This document shows positions 42,734-52,331 of a stretch of DNA of 55,727 bases, one piece after another. Within the stretch, counting starts at the first letter, position 1. Every line of letters begins with the position of its first letter. A program made the position numbers and the translations under genes. Source of the stretch: Negativibacillus sp. Lineage in GTDB: Bacteria > Bacillota > Clostridia > Oscillospirales > Ruminococcaceae. The DNA is taken from assembly GCA_020024325.1 (NCBI GenBank), contig JAHHTY010000004.1:1-55727 (forward strand), written 5' to 3'. The notes beneath the pieces were generated by a model, which was given only the letters and a program-made list of their open reading frames with translations, was not told where the DNA came from and ran no database searches.

Positions 42734-42756
42734 TCATCTCTTAAATATTTTGTCAA
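42728..42756 (-). promoter_or_regulatory. Consensus sigma-A promoter of the ABC-F leader
   Basis: On the - strand TTGACA (42756-42751) and TATAAT (42733-42728), a perfect match to consensus with a 17-bp spacer. Confidence 0.9.
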
Positions 42757-42807
42757 TTGCCCATATTCTATGGATTGCCTACCTGCAAGCATCATTGCCC
42801 GACCAAA

Positions 42808-44457
42808 TTATTGCTGCAAAGTTGCAATGATGGATGGCAGAAACTGTTTTTTCCTGGACACCATCCCCGGAACAAGTAAACCTTCCTGCGGAATTTGCTC
42901 AATATGGTTAGACTGTTTGAGTATTTCCTCCGCATGAAGTCCGCTGCAAAGCACAATGGTGCTTTCTTCAATGATGTTGGTCAGCATAAAGAAAAGCATG
43001 GTGGAAGGGTCTTTGCTCTGCTTTTCCTTCATAAATTCCTGCAAAGATGGGACCAGGCTGCGCAGACTGCTGTCGCTGACAGAGGTAATTTGCCCCACAC
43101 CAAAGCTAACTCCTGCGGTGGAAAAGGTCTTGTAATCCTGATAGAAAATCTCCTCAATGGAACGGGAAGAAAGATCGCTGCCCGCTTCAAACATTTCCTG
43201 TGCATATTGCGGAATATCAATCTCTGCAATCTTTGCCAGGGTCTGTGCTGCTGCTCGGTCAACCTCAGTACAGGTAGGAGAACGGAACATCAGGGTATCA
43301 GATAAAATTGCGGAGCACAACAACCCTGCAATATGCTTTTCAATCTCAATCTGATTTTCTCTGTACATCTGATAGATAATGGTTGCCGTGCAGCCCAAAG
43401 GCTGGTTGCGGAAGAAAACCGGATTGATACTTTCCAATCCTCCCAAACGGTGATGGTCGATAATTTCTAAAATATCAGCCGATTCAACCCCCTCCACCGC
43501 CTGATTTCTTTCATTGTGATCTACCAAAATGACCTGTTTTTTCTCGGTGGCAAGGAAAGAACGCTTTGAAATCTGACCGATATAGCGTCCATGCTCGTCC
43601 AGTACCGGGAAGTAGCGATGTCTTTCTTTTGCCATAACCTCTTTTACATCGTCGGTGTAATCATACAGCGAGAAAGAAAGAATGTGGTGTGCTGTCATAA
43701 AGAAGTCTACCGGCATACTCTGGTTAATCAGACGAGCCACTGTATAAGAATCGTATGGGCTGGAAAGGATGATACATCCTTTTTTCTTTGCCCGCTCCAC
43801 GATTGTTTCATTCGGCTCGGCATTGGTACAAAGCACAATGCAGGACGCCCCAATCTCTACCGAGAAAAATTGCGACTCGAAGCGGTTTCCGATAATAACA
43901 ATATCATTTTCGGCAACATAGTCCACCATCATCTCCGGTGTGTTGGCTGCAATGGTAACACGACCTTTCTCAAAACAACCGTCGGTATCTCCGCAGATAA
44001 CCCTTGCTTCCAGAACCTTGACAATGTTTTCATATGGCGTTTTTGCCTTAGAAACAATACGGTTATCATATACATCCATATCGGAGGCGGCAATATTGGA
44101 AATGGTAATTAAGCCTTCCGGTGCTCCGTCTTCGTTGGTAATGCACAGTGTACTTGCATCGTTTTCTTTCATCAGACTGTATGCCTGCTTTATCGAAATC
44201 TTGCCGTTGACCGCCGGAACTTCTTTGATTTCCATATCGGAAACTCTTGTACGAACATTCGACAAAAAGGCCGGCGCCTCCACTCCAAAATAGGAAAGTG
44301 CAAACGCCGTTTCTTTGCTCACTTCTCCTGCACGTTTTGGCGTATACCGTTTTCCTGTCATCTTCTGCTTCAAATTCGCATAAGCGATAGCTGAACAGAT
44401 GGAATCGGTATCGGGGTTTTTATGCCCGATTACAATTACTTCCTTTTCCTGGTTCAA
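42808..44457 (-). CDS. Family II inorganic pyrophosphatase with CBS and DRTGG domains
   Basis: A 549-residue CBS-pyrophosphatase, hydrolysing PPi with manganese or cobalt and regulated by adenine nucleotides. The DHH domain starts with GHKNPDTDSICSA, is interrupted by a regulatory insert (first CBS about residues 70-120, a DRTGG domain about 125-235, second CBS about 245-300), and resumes with VDHNERNQ and IIDHHRLGG. The C-terminal DHHA2 part follows (about 430-549). The length and order match the clostridial CBS-PPases. The ABC-F promoter lies just past its stop, so there is no shared transcript downstream. An ABC exporter pair lies upstream with a 197-bp gap. Confidence 0.93.
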   Translation of the reverse strand: MNQEKEVIVIGHKNPDTDSICSAIAYANLKQKMTGKRYTPKRAGEVSKETAFALSYFGVEAPAFLSNVRTRVSDMEIKEVPAVNGKISIKQAYSLMKENDASTLCITNEDGAPEGLITISNIAASDMDVYDNRIVSKAKTPYENIVKVLEARVICGDTDGCFEKGRVTIAANTPEMMVDYVAENDIVIIGNRFESQFFSVEIGASCIVLCTNAEPNETIVERAKKKGCIILSSPYDSYTVARLINQSMPVDFFMTAHHILSFSLYDYTDDVKEVMAKERHRYFPVLDEHGRYIGQISKRSFLATEKKQVILVDHNERNQAVEGVESADILEIIDHHRLGGLESINPVFFRNQPLGCTATIIYQMYRENQIEIEKHIAGLLCSAILSDTLMFRSPTCTEVDRAAAQTLAKIAEIDIPQYAQEMFEAGSDLSSRSIEEIFYQDYKTFSTAGVSFGVGQITSVSDSSLRSLVPSLQEFMKEKQSKDPSTMLFFMLTNIIEESTIVLCSGLHAEEILKQSNHIEQIPQEGLLVPGMVSRKKQFLPSIIATLQQ

Positions 44458-44654
44458 TCGTTGTTACCCCTCTCTTGCTGTTTTTTCCCTCTTAATAATT
44501 TGATCCTCTTTAAAATCCGTTTTAGTCTAATTGTCACTATATCATAATTTTTTATGTATATCAACACTTTAGTTTGTTAAAGTAAAAACAATTAACAGCT
44601 CACCTGTTTTGATGCACAGAACGCAGATTCAAAAAAAGTAAAGCAAAAAACTTT

Positions 44655-46418
44655 TTACCTTTCCTCGCTTGCGGTTTGTACAAACTGGCTTTCATACAAC
44701 TGATGATAAAAACCTTGCTTTTCAAGCAGTTCTTTATGGGTTCCCTGCTCAACAATCTGTCCGTCACGCATAACAAGGATGCAGTCCGCCTCACGTACGG
44801 TAGAAAGTCGGTGTGCCACGACAAAGCTGGTGTGACCTTTCATCATCTCATGAAAAGCTTTTTGAATTTTAATTTCGGTTCGTGTGTCGATGCTGGAGGT
44901 TGCCTCATCCAAAATCAGGATGGAGGGTTTTGACAGCATTGCCCGTGCAATGCACAAAAGCTGCTTTTGTCCCTGAGAAATATTGCCACCATCCTCTGCA
45001 AGAATTGTATCATATCCCTGTGGAAGCCGCATAATAAAACTGTGTGCATAAGCAGCTTTTGCTGCTGCAATAACTTCTTGGTCTGTTGCATCCGGCTTTC
45101 CGTATGCAATATTATCACGCACCGACCCTTTAAACATCCAGGTATCCTGAAGCACCATACCATAGAGGGAACGCAAAGCGTTTCTTCCAATCTTTCGGAT
45201 TGGCTGCCCGTCCACCCGAATCTCTCCCTTATCGGTATCATAAAACCGCATTAAAAGGTTAATCATTGTGGTTTTTCCGCAGCCTGTCGGACCCACAATC
45301 GCAATTCGTTGTCCCGGCTGCACCTTTAAATCGAAATCTCGAATCAACGGTTTTTCTTTTTCATAAGAAAAGCTGACATGATCAATTTCCACCCTGCCTT
45401 CAGACTGATCAGGATAAACAGCATCCTCATCGTCCGGTTTTTCTGCCGGCTCATCAATAATCGCAAACACTCTTTTTGCACTGGCAAGGGCTGTTTGAAG
45501 TTCGGTGATAACTCCCGAAATTTCATTAAATGGCTTTGTGTATTGGTTTGCATAGGTTAAAAAGCTGGTCAGTGCCCCCACCGAAAATCCACCGCTAATG
45601 CAGGAAATTGCACCGAAGATAGCAACCGCTGCATAAATCATACTGTTGACAAAACGGGTTGTTGGGTTTGGCAATGAGGAGTAAAATTGAGATTTCACCC
45701 CTGTCACATATAGGTCATGGTTGATTTTATCAAACTCCTGCTGTGCCCTGTCCTCATAGCAAAACGCCTTTACCACCTTCTGACTGCTCACCATTTCTTC
45801 GATGTAACCGCTCAGCTCACCCTTAATTGCACTTTGCTTACGAAAAAGATGAAAGGAACGTTTTGCAATAAAAGAAGAAACAAACAGTGATAATGGGGTC
45901 AGCACGACAACGACCAATCCCACCTGAAAGTGAATTGACAGCATATAATACAGCGTCATTAAAATGGTGATAATACCGGTAAACAGCTGGGAAAAACCCT
46001 GAAGCAATCCGTCTGATACCGAATCAATATCGTTGACAATACGGCTGATGATATCTCCGTGAGAGCGGCTGTCAATGCAGCTGAGTGGGATTTGCTCTAT
46101 TTTATTAAATACCGAAACACGCAAATCCCTTACCGTTTTATAGGTGACCATATTGGTGCAAAGTGACATCAGCCACTGGAACAATGCCGCTGCCAAAGCC
46201 ACTGCTGCCAGCTGTATAATAATCGGCAAAAGCTGGTCAAAATAAACTTTTCCCGGCTCTAAAATCTTGTCGATTCCTTGTCCAATCAAAACAGGGGTAT
46301 AAAGCGTCAGTGTAACGCTTAACAGGGCGCTGATGGTAGCCGCTGCCAAATACCACAGATGCGGTCGGGCAAAGGTCAGCACCCTTTTTAAAATTTCACT
46401 TCGTTTTTCTGTGTTCAT
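44655..46418 (-). CDS. ABC exporter half-transporter, subunit 2 (canonical ATPase)
   Basis: A 587-residue half-transporter with six membrane helices (about residues 20-310) fused to an ATPase. Walker A is GPTGCGKTT, the signature is ISQGQKQLL and Walker B plus catalytic glutamate is LILDEATSSID, so this subunit has an intact active site; the H-loop is VAHRLST. It pairs with the upstream half-transporter (13-bp gap), as in BmrC/BmrD-type heterodimeric multidrug exporters. The ATG at 46418 has GAGGGGG 8 bp upstream; an open frame extends to 46481 but overlaps the partner gene. Substrate unknown. Confidence 0.92.
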   Translation of the reverse strand: MNTEKRSEILKRVLTFARPHLWYLAAATISALLSVTLTLYTPVLIGQGIDKILEPGKVYFDQLLPIIIQLAAVALAAALFQWLMSLCTNMVTYKTVRDLRVSVFNKIEQIPLSCIDSRSHGDIISRIVNDIDSVSDGLLQGFSQLFTGIITILMTLYYMLSIHFQVGLVVVVLTPLSLFVSSFIAKRSFHLFRKQSAIKGELSGYIEEMVSSQKVVKAFCYEDRAQQEFDKINHDLYVTGVKSQFYSSLPNPTTRFVNSMIYAAVAIFGAISCISGGFSVGALTSFLTYANQYTKPFNEISGVITELQTALASAKRVFAIIDEPAEKPDDEDAVYPDQSEGRVEIDHVSFSYEKEKPLIRDFDLKVQPGQRIAIVGPTGCGKTTMINLLMRFYDTDKGEIRVDGQPIRKIGRNALRSLYGMVLQDTWMFKGSVRDNIAYGKPDATDQEVIAAAKAAYAHSFIMRLPQGYDTILAEDGGNISQGQKQLLCIARAMLSKPSILILDEATSSIDTRTEIKIQKAFHEMMKGHTSFVVAHRLSTVREADCILVMRDGQIVEQGTHKELLEKQGFYHQLYESQFVQTASEER

Positions 46419-46431
46419 CGCTTTTTCCCCC

Positions 46432-48171
46432 TCATTGCACCATATCTGCCTGTTCGTTTTGTGACCAGTAAATTTCCGCATATTCTTTACAGTCCTTCAG
46501 CAGCTGTTCATGAGTCCCCATACCCACAATCTTGCCATCATCCAACACAACAATTTTGTTTGCATATCGCACGGTGTTTGCCCGCTGAGAAACAATCAAC
46601 ACGGTCATTTCCTGCTGACTTGCAAGAAGTGCAATCGAACGGCGAAGGGCTGCATCGGTTGCAAAATCCAATGCACTTGCACTGTCATCCAAAATTAAAA
46701 TTTCAGGTGCTCCAATCAAAGCACGGGCAATGGTCAGCCTCTGTTTTTGCCCTCCGGAAAGATTTTTTCCTCCCTGCAAAATCACTGTGTCCAATCCGTC
46801 CGGCATTTTGCGTACAAATTCCGCTGCTTGTGCTATTTCCAACGCTTTCCAAATTTCCTCGTCCGTTGCGTCTTTTTTGTGCCAGCTCATATTTTGACGT
46901 AGCGTTCCCGAAAACAGAACTGCCTTTTGCGGCACTAAACCCATTTTTTTTCGCAGCTGTTTCATCGGATATTTCTGCACATCAATGCCGTCCACCTGCA
47001 CGCTTCCCTTTGATGTATCATAAAATCGAGGAATCAAATTGACTAAGGTTGATTTACCACAGCCTGTTCCTCCAATAATTCCTATTGTCTGACCGCTGCT
47101 TACTTCAAAAGAAATATCGGTGAGAGAATAATCTCCGGCAGATGGATAAGCAAAACTTACATGGTTAAATGCAATCTTTGGTTCATTCATTTTTCCCTCA
47201 ACATCCGCAATAGAATAGTTGAGTACCGAAGGAACTGTATCCAGCACCTCATTTACCCTTGCTGCTGATGCTGCCGCTTTTGTAATGATCACAAACAGAT
47301 TTGCTGTTGCAATCATTGCTAAAAGAATCTGGTTTAGATAATTGACAAAGGCAATCACCTCACCTTGAGTCATTCCACCACTTTCCACACGAAAGCCGCC
47401 AAACCAAATTACCATCGCAATGGCAAGATTGATAATCACACTTGTGAGAGGGTTAAGCAATGCGGAAATTTTTCCCACAGAAATCGAAACATTCATCTGA
47501 TCCGTACTTGCTTCCAAAAAACGTTCCTTCTCTTTTTCCTGCCTGGAAAATGCCCGAATCACTCGAACACCCGAAAGGTTTTCCCTTGTAATCAATGAGA
47601 TACGGTCCAGCTTACGCTGGATAATCCGATAAAACGGAATTGAGCGGCTTAAAACCAAGTACAATACCATCGCCACCAGCGGTCCTGCTATAAAGAAAAT
47701 GCACGCTAATTTCCAGTCGATAATCACTGCCATCACTGCTGCACCCAGCACCAAAAACGGCGAACGAATCAGCAGGCGAATCAGCATAGCTACTGCAAGC
47801 TGCATTTGATTTACATCATTGGTAATGCGGGTAATCAAGGATGGTGTACCAATCTGGTCAATTTCCCCATGAGAAAGTCGGTTGATGTGTGAAAACATTT
47901 CAGACCGCACCACAGTGCCAAATCCCTGACTTGCCCTTGCCGCACAATATTGGCAAACCATTGCACAACACAGCCCGACAACACCCAGCAACACCATAAC
48001 TCCGCCCATTTTAAGGACATAGTTTATGTCACGGTTTGCAATGCCCACATCAATAATTTTTGCCATAACCAAGGGAACAATCAGCTCAAAAATCGCTTCG
48101 GTCAGCTTAAAAATCGGACCAATCAAAACCTCTTTCCAAAATCTCTTCAAATACCTAATAAACCTTAACAT
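46432..48171 (-). CDS. ABC exporter half-transporter, subunit 1 (degenerate ATPase)
   Basis: A 579-residue half-transporter with six membrane helices and an ATPase domain. Walker A is GGTGCGKST and the signature is LSGGQKQRL, but Walker B ends in LILDDSASALD, with aspartate in place of the catalytic glutamate, and the switch region is VSQRANT rather than the usual histidine motif. This is the pattern of the degenerate-site subunit of a heterodimeric exporter. The partner gene follows 13 bp downstream. Related pairs export drugs or peptides. A GT8 glycosyltransferase is encoded divergently, but no functional link is evident. Confidence 0.92.
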   Translation of the reverse strand: MLRFIRYLKRFWKEVLIGPIFKLTEAIFELIVPLVMAKIIDVGIANRDINYVLKMGGVMVLLGVVGLCCAMVCQYCAARASQGFGTVVRSEMFSHINRLSHGEIDQIGTPSLITRITNDVNQMQLAVAMLIRLLIRSPFLVLGAAVMAVIIDWKLACIFFIAGPLVAMVLYLVLSRSIPFYRIIQRKLDRISLITRENLSGVRVIRAFSRQEKEKERFLEASTDQMNVSISVGKISALLNPLTSVIINLAIAMVIWFGGFRVESGGMTQGEVIAFVNYLNQILLAMIATANLFVIITKAAASAARVNEVLDTVPSVLNYSIADVEGKMNEPKIAFNHVSFAYPSAGDYSLTDISFEVSSGQTIGIIGGTGCGKSTLVNLIPRFYDTSKGSVQVDGIDVQKYPMKQLRKKMGLVPQKAVLFSGTLRQNMSWHKKDATDEEIWKALEIAQAAEFVRKMPDGLDTVILQGGKNLSGGQKQRLTIARALIGAPEILILDDSASALDFATDAALRRSIALLASQQEMTVLIVSQRANTVRYANKIVVLDDGKIVGMGTHEQLLKDCKEYAEIYWSQNEQADMVQ

Positions 48172-48311
48172 TATTTTCTCTTTTCCTCCATTGCATCATT
48201 TGGGGATTACATGATATGATTATATCACATTTTATCTTGAATGAAATGTTTTTTTCTTTTTATAATCAACATTGCTTGTGTTATATGTACTTTAAAATAA
48301 GGAGGTCTTTT

Positions 48312-49142
48312 ATGGCAACGCTTTTTCCTTACCATATCCTTGTCACTCTCGACCGCAATTATCTAAAAGTTCTCAGCGTTATGCTCTATTCTCTTGCTCA
48401 GTCAAATCCCGATGGGGACTTTACCATCTATGTTGCTCATAACAGCTTAACTGAGGAAGATTTTTCCCGTTTAGAGTCCTTGCTGCCCCGTACTCGGTTT
48501 GTTGATGTGCGTATCCCTCAGGATTTTCTCAAGGATGCCCCCGTTTCGTCCCGCTATCCCACCGAGATGTACTTTCGTCTTTTCGCTGCGCATTATCTTC
48601 CCCAAAAACTTGACCGCATTCTCTATCTCGACCCCGATCTTGTGGTACTCAATGACCTGAAATCCTTATACAGCATTGATTTTGGAGATAATCTTTTTGC
48701 TGCTGCCTCCCACATCGAAAGCCAGACCTTTCAGCAGTTGAATCGCCTGCGTCTGCATCTTCCTCAAGACGCCCAATATATCAACTCCGGTGTGATAATG
48801 ATGAATCTTTCTCTGCTTCGTGAAAAGCAACATCGGCAGGAGGTACTCGATTTTATCCAAAAACATAAAAATACTCTGATGCTTCCCGACCAGGATGTGT
48901 TAAATGCTTTATATGCCCACCGCACCATCCTGCTGGACCCCATGATTTATAATCTTGGGGAAAAATATTTAAACCTGCACAACCTGCGCCTTTCAAAAGA
49001 GGAAAAAGTTGGCGTTGACTGGGTAAGAAACAACACTGCCATCGTCCATTACTACGGCAGAAACAAGCCTTGGAAAGAAGGTTATCATGGGGAATTGGGC
49101 GTGTTTTACAATGAATTTTTACAGGAACTGCAAAACCTTTAA
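48312..49142 (+). CDS. Family 8 glycosyltransferase
   Basis: A 276-residue GT8 enzyme, retaining hexosyltransferase fold. HILVTLDRNYLKVLSVMLYS at the N-terminus begins the nucleotide-sugar domain, the DxD motif is YLDPDLVV (about residues 103-110), and YINSGVIMMNL and PDQDVLNALY are conserved family segments. HYYGRNKPW near the C-terminus is the usual GT8 terminal motif. Donor and acceptor are not predictable; LPS-type or glycogenin-type relatives are known. The ATG at 48312 follows AAGGAGG; an upstream frame from 48216 has no site. It stands alone, divergent from the ABC exporter. Confidence 0.93.
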   Translation: MATLFPYHILVTLDRNYLKVLSVMLYSLAQSNPDGDFTIYVAHNSLTEEDFSRLESLLPRTRFVDVRIPQDFLKDAPVSSRYPTEMYFRLFAAHYLPQKLDRILYLDPDLVVLNDLKSLYSIDFGDNLFAAASHIESQTFQQLNRLRLHLPQDAQYINSGVIMMNLSLLREKQHRQEVLDFIQKHKNTLMLPDQDVLNALYAHRTILLDPMIYNLGEKYLNLHNLRLSKEEKVGVDWVRNNTAIVHYYGRNKPWKEGYHGELGVFYNEFLQELQNL

Positions 49143-49333
49143 TTGCCTTGCTTTTTTAGTATAAATCAGCTTCCCTTTTACTGCTCCGCTGTTTGCCTTG
49201 TCTGTTTGCAGAGTTTTTTCATTTCACCCCCCGGTTTATGCTGCTTTGTGTCTGCTAAACCCTCTTGCCGAAGTGTAGCAGCTGTGATACAATTTCCTAG
49301 AGGAAAACCCCATGTTTTTGCCTTTTCCCCTCT

Positions 49334-49362
49334 TTTACCAAACGCCTTGTTTATGATATAAT
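49334..49362 (+). promoter_or_regulatory. Promoter of lepA
   Basis: TTTACC (49334-49339) and an extended -10 TGATATAAT (TATAAT at 49357-49362) with a 17-bp spacer, about 70 bp before the lepA start. The 289-bp spacer from the GT8 stop otherwise holds only short hairpins (for example TTTCC-TAGA-GGAAA at 49293-49306). Confidence 0.65.
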
Positions 49363-49431
49363 AAGGCTTTACACGGGATTTCCCGATTTTGATTTGCGAT
49401 AAATTCTTTAACAATAGAAAGGTGAGATTCT

Positions 49432-51252
49432 ATGGCAGACAAACAGCAGAAGGATATGAGCCGTATCCGAAACTTCTGCATCATTGCCCACATCGACCAC
49501 GGCAAATCGACCCTTGCCGACCGTATTTTAGAAAAAACACAAACCGTTTCCCTGCGAGATATGGAAAACCAGCTTTTAGATAACATGGAACTGGAACGTG
49601 AAAGAGGTATCACCATCAAGGCAAGAGCCGTAAAAGCACAATATACCGCTAAAGACGGCAACACCTATGATTTTAACCTCATCGACACCCCCGGTCACGT
49701 TGACTTTAACTATGAGGTTTCCCGCTCTCTTGCTGCCTGTGAGGGTGCATTGCTTGTAGTCGATGCTTCCCAGGGAATTGAGGCGCAGACCTTAGCAAAT
49801 ACTTATCTTGCCATCGAGCATGATTTGGAAGTTGTTCCGGTAGTCAACAAAATTGACCTGCCAAGTGCAAACCCCGATGTTGTTTGCCACGAGATTGAGG
49901 ACATCATCGGCATCCCTGCACTGGACGCACCACGCATCTCTGCAAAAACAGGGCTAAATGTTGAGGACGTGCTGGAGCGCATCGTAACCGATATTCCGGC
50001 TCCGACCGGCGACCCCGATGCACCTCTGCAAGCACTGATTTTTGACTCTTACTATGATAGCTATAAGGGTGTCATTGTATACATCCGCGTTATGCAGGGT
50101 ACTGTTCGTCCCGGAGATGACATCTTGATGATGGCAACAAAAGCACGCTTCCATATTGTCGAGGTAGGTTATATGGGTGCCACCACCCTTGTTCCAACAG
50201 ACGGACTTTCCGCAGGCGAAGTTGGTTACATCACCGCCAGCATTAAAAGTGTGCGTGATACCGTAGTCGGTGACACTGTTACCCATGCTGATACTCCCGC
50301 TCAACAGCCACTTGCCGGCTACCGTCAGGTAAATCCAATGGTGTTCTGCGGTATCTACCCTTCTGATGGTGCAAGATACCCAGACCTTCGTGACGCTCTG
50401 GAAAAGCTTCAGCTCAATGATGCGTCCCTTTCCTTTGAGCCGGAAACTTCCAAAGCACTCGGCTTTGGTTTTCGCTGCGGATTTTTGGGACTGCTGCATA
50501 TGGAAATCATTCAGGAACGTTTGGAACGAGAGTTTAACCTTGATTTGATTACCACCGCTCCAAGCGTTATCTATAAACTCAATATGACCGATGGCACCAC
50601 CTTGATGATTGACAACCCAACCAACTACCCCGACCCTTCTGACATCGAATCTGCCGAGGAGCCGTTTGTTAAAGCAAGCATCTTTACCCCTGCTTCCTAT
50701 ATCGGCACCATCATGGAGTTGTGTCAGGAACGCCGAGGTATTTATAAAGACACCAAATATCTTGATACCGACCGTGTAGAAATTCATTACGAGCTGCCGC
50801 TCAATGAAATTGTATACGATTTCTTTGATGCGCTTAAATCCCGCACAAAAGGTTATGCTTCCTTTGACTATGAGCTGTCCGGCTATCAGGTTTCAAAGCT
50901 TGTAAAACTGGATATCATGATCAGCGGCGATATTGTAGATGCGCTCTCCTTTATTGTTCATGCAGATCGCGCTTATTCCCGTGGAAGAAAGATGGCAGAA
51001 AAGCTCAAGGAAAATATTCCTCGTCAAATGTTCGAGGTTCCGATTCAGGCAGCTATCGGCGGCAAGATTATCGCCCGTGAAACGGTAAAGGCATTCCGTA
51101 AAGATGTACTTGCCAAGTGTTACGGCGGTGATATTTCCCGTAAGAAAAAACTGCTTGAAAAACAGAAGGAAGGTAAAAAGAGAATGCGCCAGCTGGGTTC
51201 TGTCGAAGTTCCGCAGGAAGCATTCATGGCTGTTCTCAAGTTGGATGAATAA
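49432..51252 (+). CDS. lepA: Elongation factor 4 (LepA), back-translocating GTPase
   Basis: A 606-residue LepA of normal length, a ribosome-binding GTPase. The G-domain motifs are AHIDHGKST, GITIK, DTPGH, NKIDLP and SAKTG, in order. EF-G-like domains II, III and V follow, with GFGFRCGFLGLLHMEI in the middle, and the LepA-specific C-terminal domain has GGDISRKKKLLEKQKEGKKR. GAAAGGTGAG precedes the start. No hemW-type gene follows in this window; a convergent lipoprotein gene comes next. Confidence 0.98.
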   Translation: MADKQQKDMSRIRNFCIIAHIDHGKSTLADRILEKTQTVSLRDMENQLLDNMELERERGITIKARAVKAQYTAKDGNTYDFNLIDTPGHVDFNYEVSRSLAACEGALLVVDASQGIEAQTLANTYLAIEHDLEVVPVVNKIDLPSANPDVVCHEIEDIIGIPALDAPRISAKTGLNVEDVLERIVTDIPAPTGDPDAPLQALIFDSYYDSYKGVIVYIRVMQGTVRPGDDILMMATKARFHIVEVGYMGATTLVPTDGLSAGEVGYITASIKSVRDTVVGDTVTHADTPAQQPLAGYRQVNPMVFCGIYPSDGARYPDLRDALEKLQLNDASLSFEPETSKALGFGFRCGFLGLLHMEIIQERLEREFNLDLITTAPSVIYKLNMTDGTTLMIDNPTNYPDPSDIESAEEPFVKASIFTPASYIGTIMELCQERRGIYKDTKYLDTDRVEIHYELPLNEIVYDFFDALKSRTKGYASFDYELSGYQVSKLVKLDIMISGDIVDALSFIVHADRAYSRGRKMAEKLKENIPRQMFEVPIQAAIGGKIIARETVKAFRKDVLAKCYGGDISRKKKLLEKQKEGKKRMRQLGSVEVPQEAFMAVLKLDE

Positions 51253-51365
51253 CCGTTTTCAAATTAAACTTTCTTTTGCACAGACAGTGCAGCATAAACC
51301 GGTGGGGGTTCACCTTACCTGTTGCCTTTGCAAAAGAAAACCGGCTGCAAAAACAGCATCCATAA

Positions 51366-51403
51366 AAAAAACGATGTGATTTTTAAAATCACATCGTTTT
51401 TTC
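51366..51403. terminator. Bidirectional terminator between lepA and the lipoprotein gene
   Basis: An almost perfect palindrome centred near 51384, with GATGTGATTTT arms flanked by an A-run on the left and a T-run on the right. It serves lepA and the convergent gene at 51417. Confidence 0.85.
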
Positions 51404-51416
51404 TTGTTTTCCCTTA

Positions 51417-51980
51417 TTACAGATTCAGTTTTTCCGGGATATACTTTTCAATAATTTGTCTTGCCAAATCGTTATCCTCTGTCATCAGCATAACCACATA
51501 GCCGCCACGTTCAAAGATAATTGCATTTTCGGCAATGGAGCTGGAATTATAGACATCATAATTAGAAAACTCCCTGGTGCGGTTATCTTTGCGCTCCTTC
51601 AAATCTGTCAGCACATTTTCCCGATAAGACTCACCTTTTTCATTCTCCCCCGGCTTTGGAAGAAGGATGTATACATCGTTTGCTCCAAAATCTGTTTCTA
51701 TATAACGGACATATGATTCTTTGATATTATCAAGATTTAACCCGACAACCGTTTCCAGTTGTTCCGGTGTCGGCTCCACTAAGCCTGCCCTTTTACCCAG
51801 CGAAGCATAGATTTTCTCCAGTGCTTTTTTCGGATTTGCCTTGCGTCCTTTTTCCTTTTTTTCGGTCTGAACTTCCTGTTTTGGCAAAGTGGTATCCAGT
51901 GCCTCACAGCCGGTCAGTGTTCCGACACACAACATCGCAGCCATCAATACTGCTGTAAATTTCTTATAAAAACGCTTCAT
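51417..51980 (-). CDS. DUF4358-like lipoprotein
   Basis: A 187-residue lipoprotein. The signal peptide (MKRFYKKFTAVLMAAMLCVG) ends in the lipobox TLTGC. A charged lysine-rich linker leads to an alpha/beta domain of about 130 residues. In it, LNLDNIKESYVRYIETDFGANDVYILLPK and the late segment EDNDLARQIIEKYI resemble the DUF4358 family of Firmicutes lipoproteins, whose role is unknown. It would sit on the outer face of the membrane. The ATG at 51980 is chosen because the signal peptide starts there; an upstream frame to 52034 is not supported. Confidence 0.78.
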   Translation of the reverse strand: MKRFYKKFTAVLMAAMLCVGTLTGCEALDTTLPKQEVQTEKKEKGRKANPKKALEKIYASLGKRAGLVEPTPEQLETVVGLNLDNIKESYVRYIETDFGANDVYILLPKPGENEKGESYRENVLTDLKERKDNRTREFSNYDVYNSSSIAENAIIFERGGYVVMLMTEDNDLARQIIEKYIPEKLNL

Positions 51981-52331
51981 TCGTTTTCTGTTCCACCTTT
52001 CTTCATGCTGCACAACATGAATATCTCTTTTCAAATTATAATAAATATAAAAAAACTGTCAAGTTATCTGCTTCGGCTTTTTTTAAAAATTTACACTCTG
52101 CTGATTTTTAAACCCTTTTTATTATATCAATAGTTATGCCACACCGTCTGTTATTATATTACATAAATAAAATGTGCATCAAATGCCTCTTGACAAAATC
52201 AGCACTTTGTGTATGCCGCTTCCTCCCAGAAATTTCCCTTTTCCCCTTTACGATGATTGCCGCTTATGATACAATAGTTTTAATTGTTCACCTCTCATTG
52301 AGAGAATTTCTTTAGAAGGGATTTTGAATTT
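51981..52331. other. Intergenic promoter region between divergent genes
   Basis: No gene is visible in these 351 bp. They hold the promoter of the NERD-like gene (TTTACG at 52247-52252, extended -10 TGATACAAT with TACAAT at 52270-52275, 17-bp spacer). The - strand promoter of the lipoprotein gene is presumably in the AT-rich part near 52030-52060. Confidence 0.6.
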
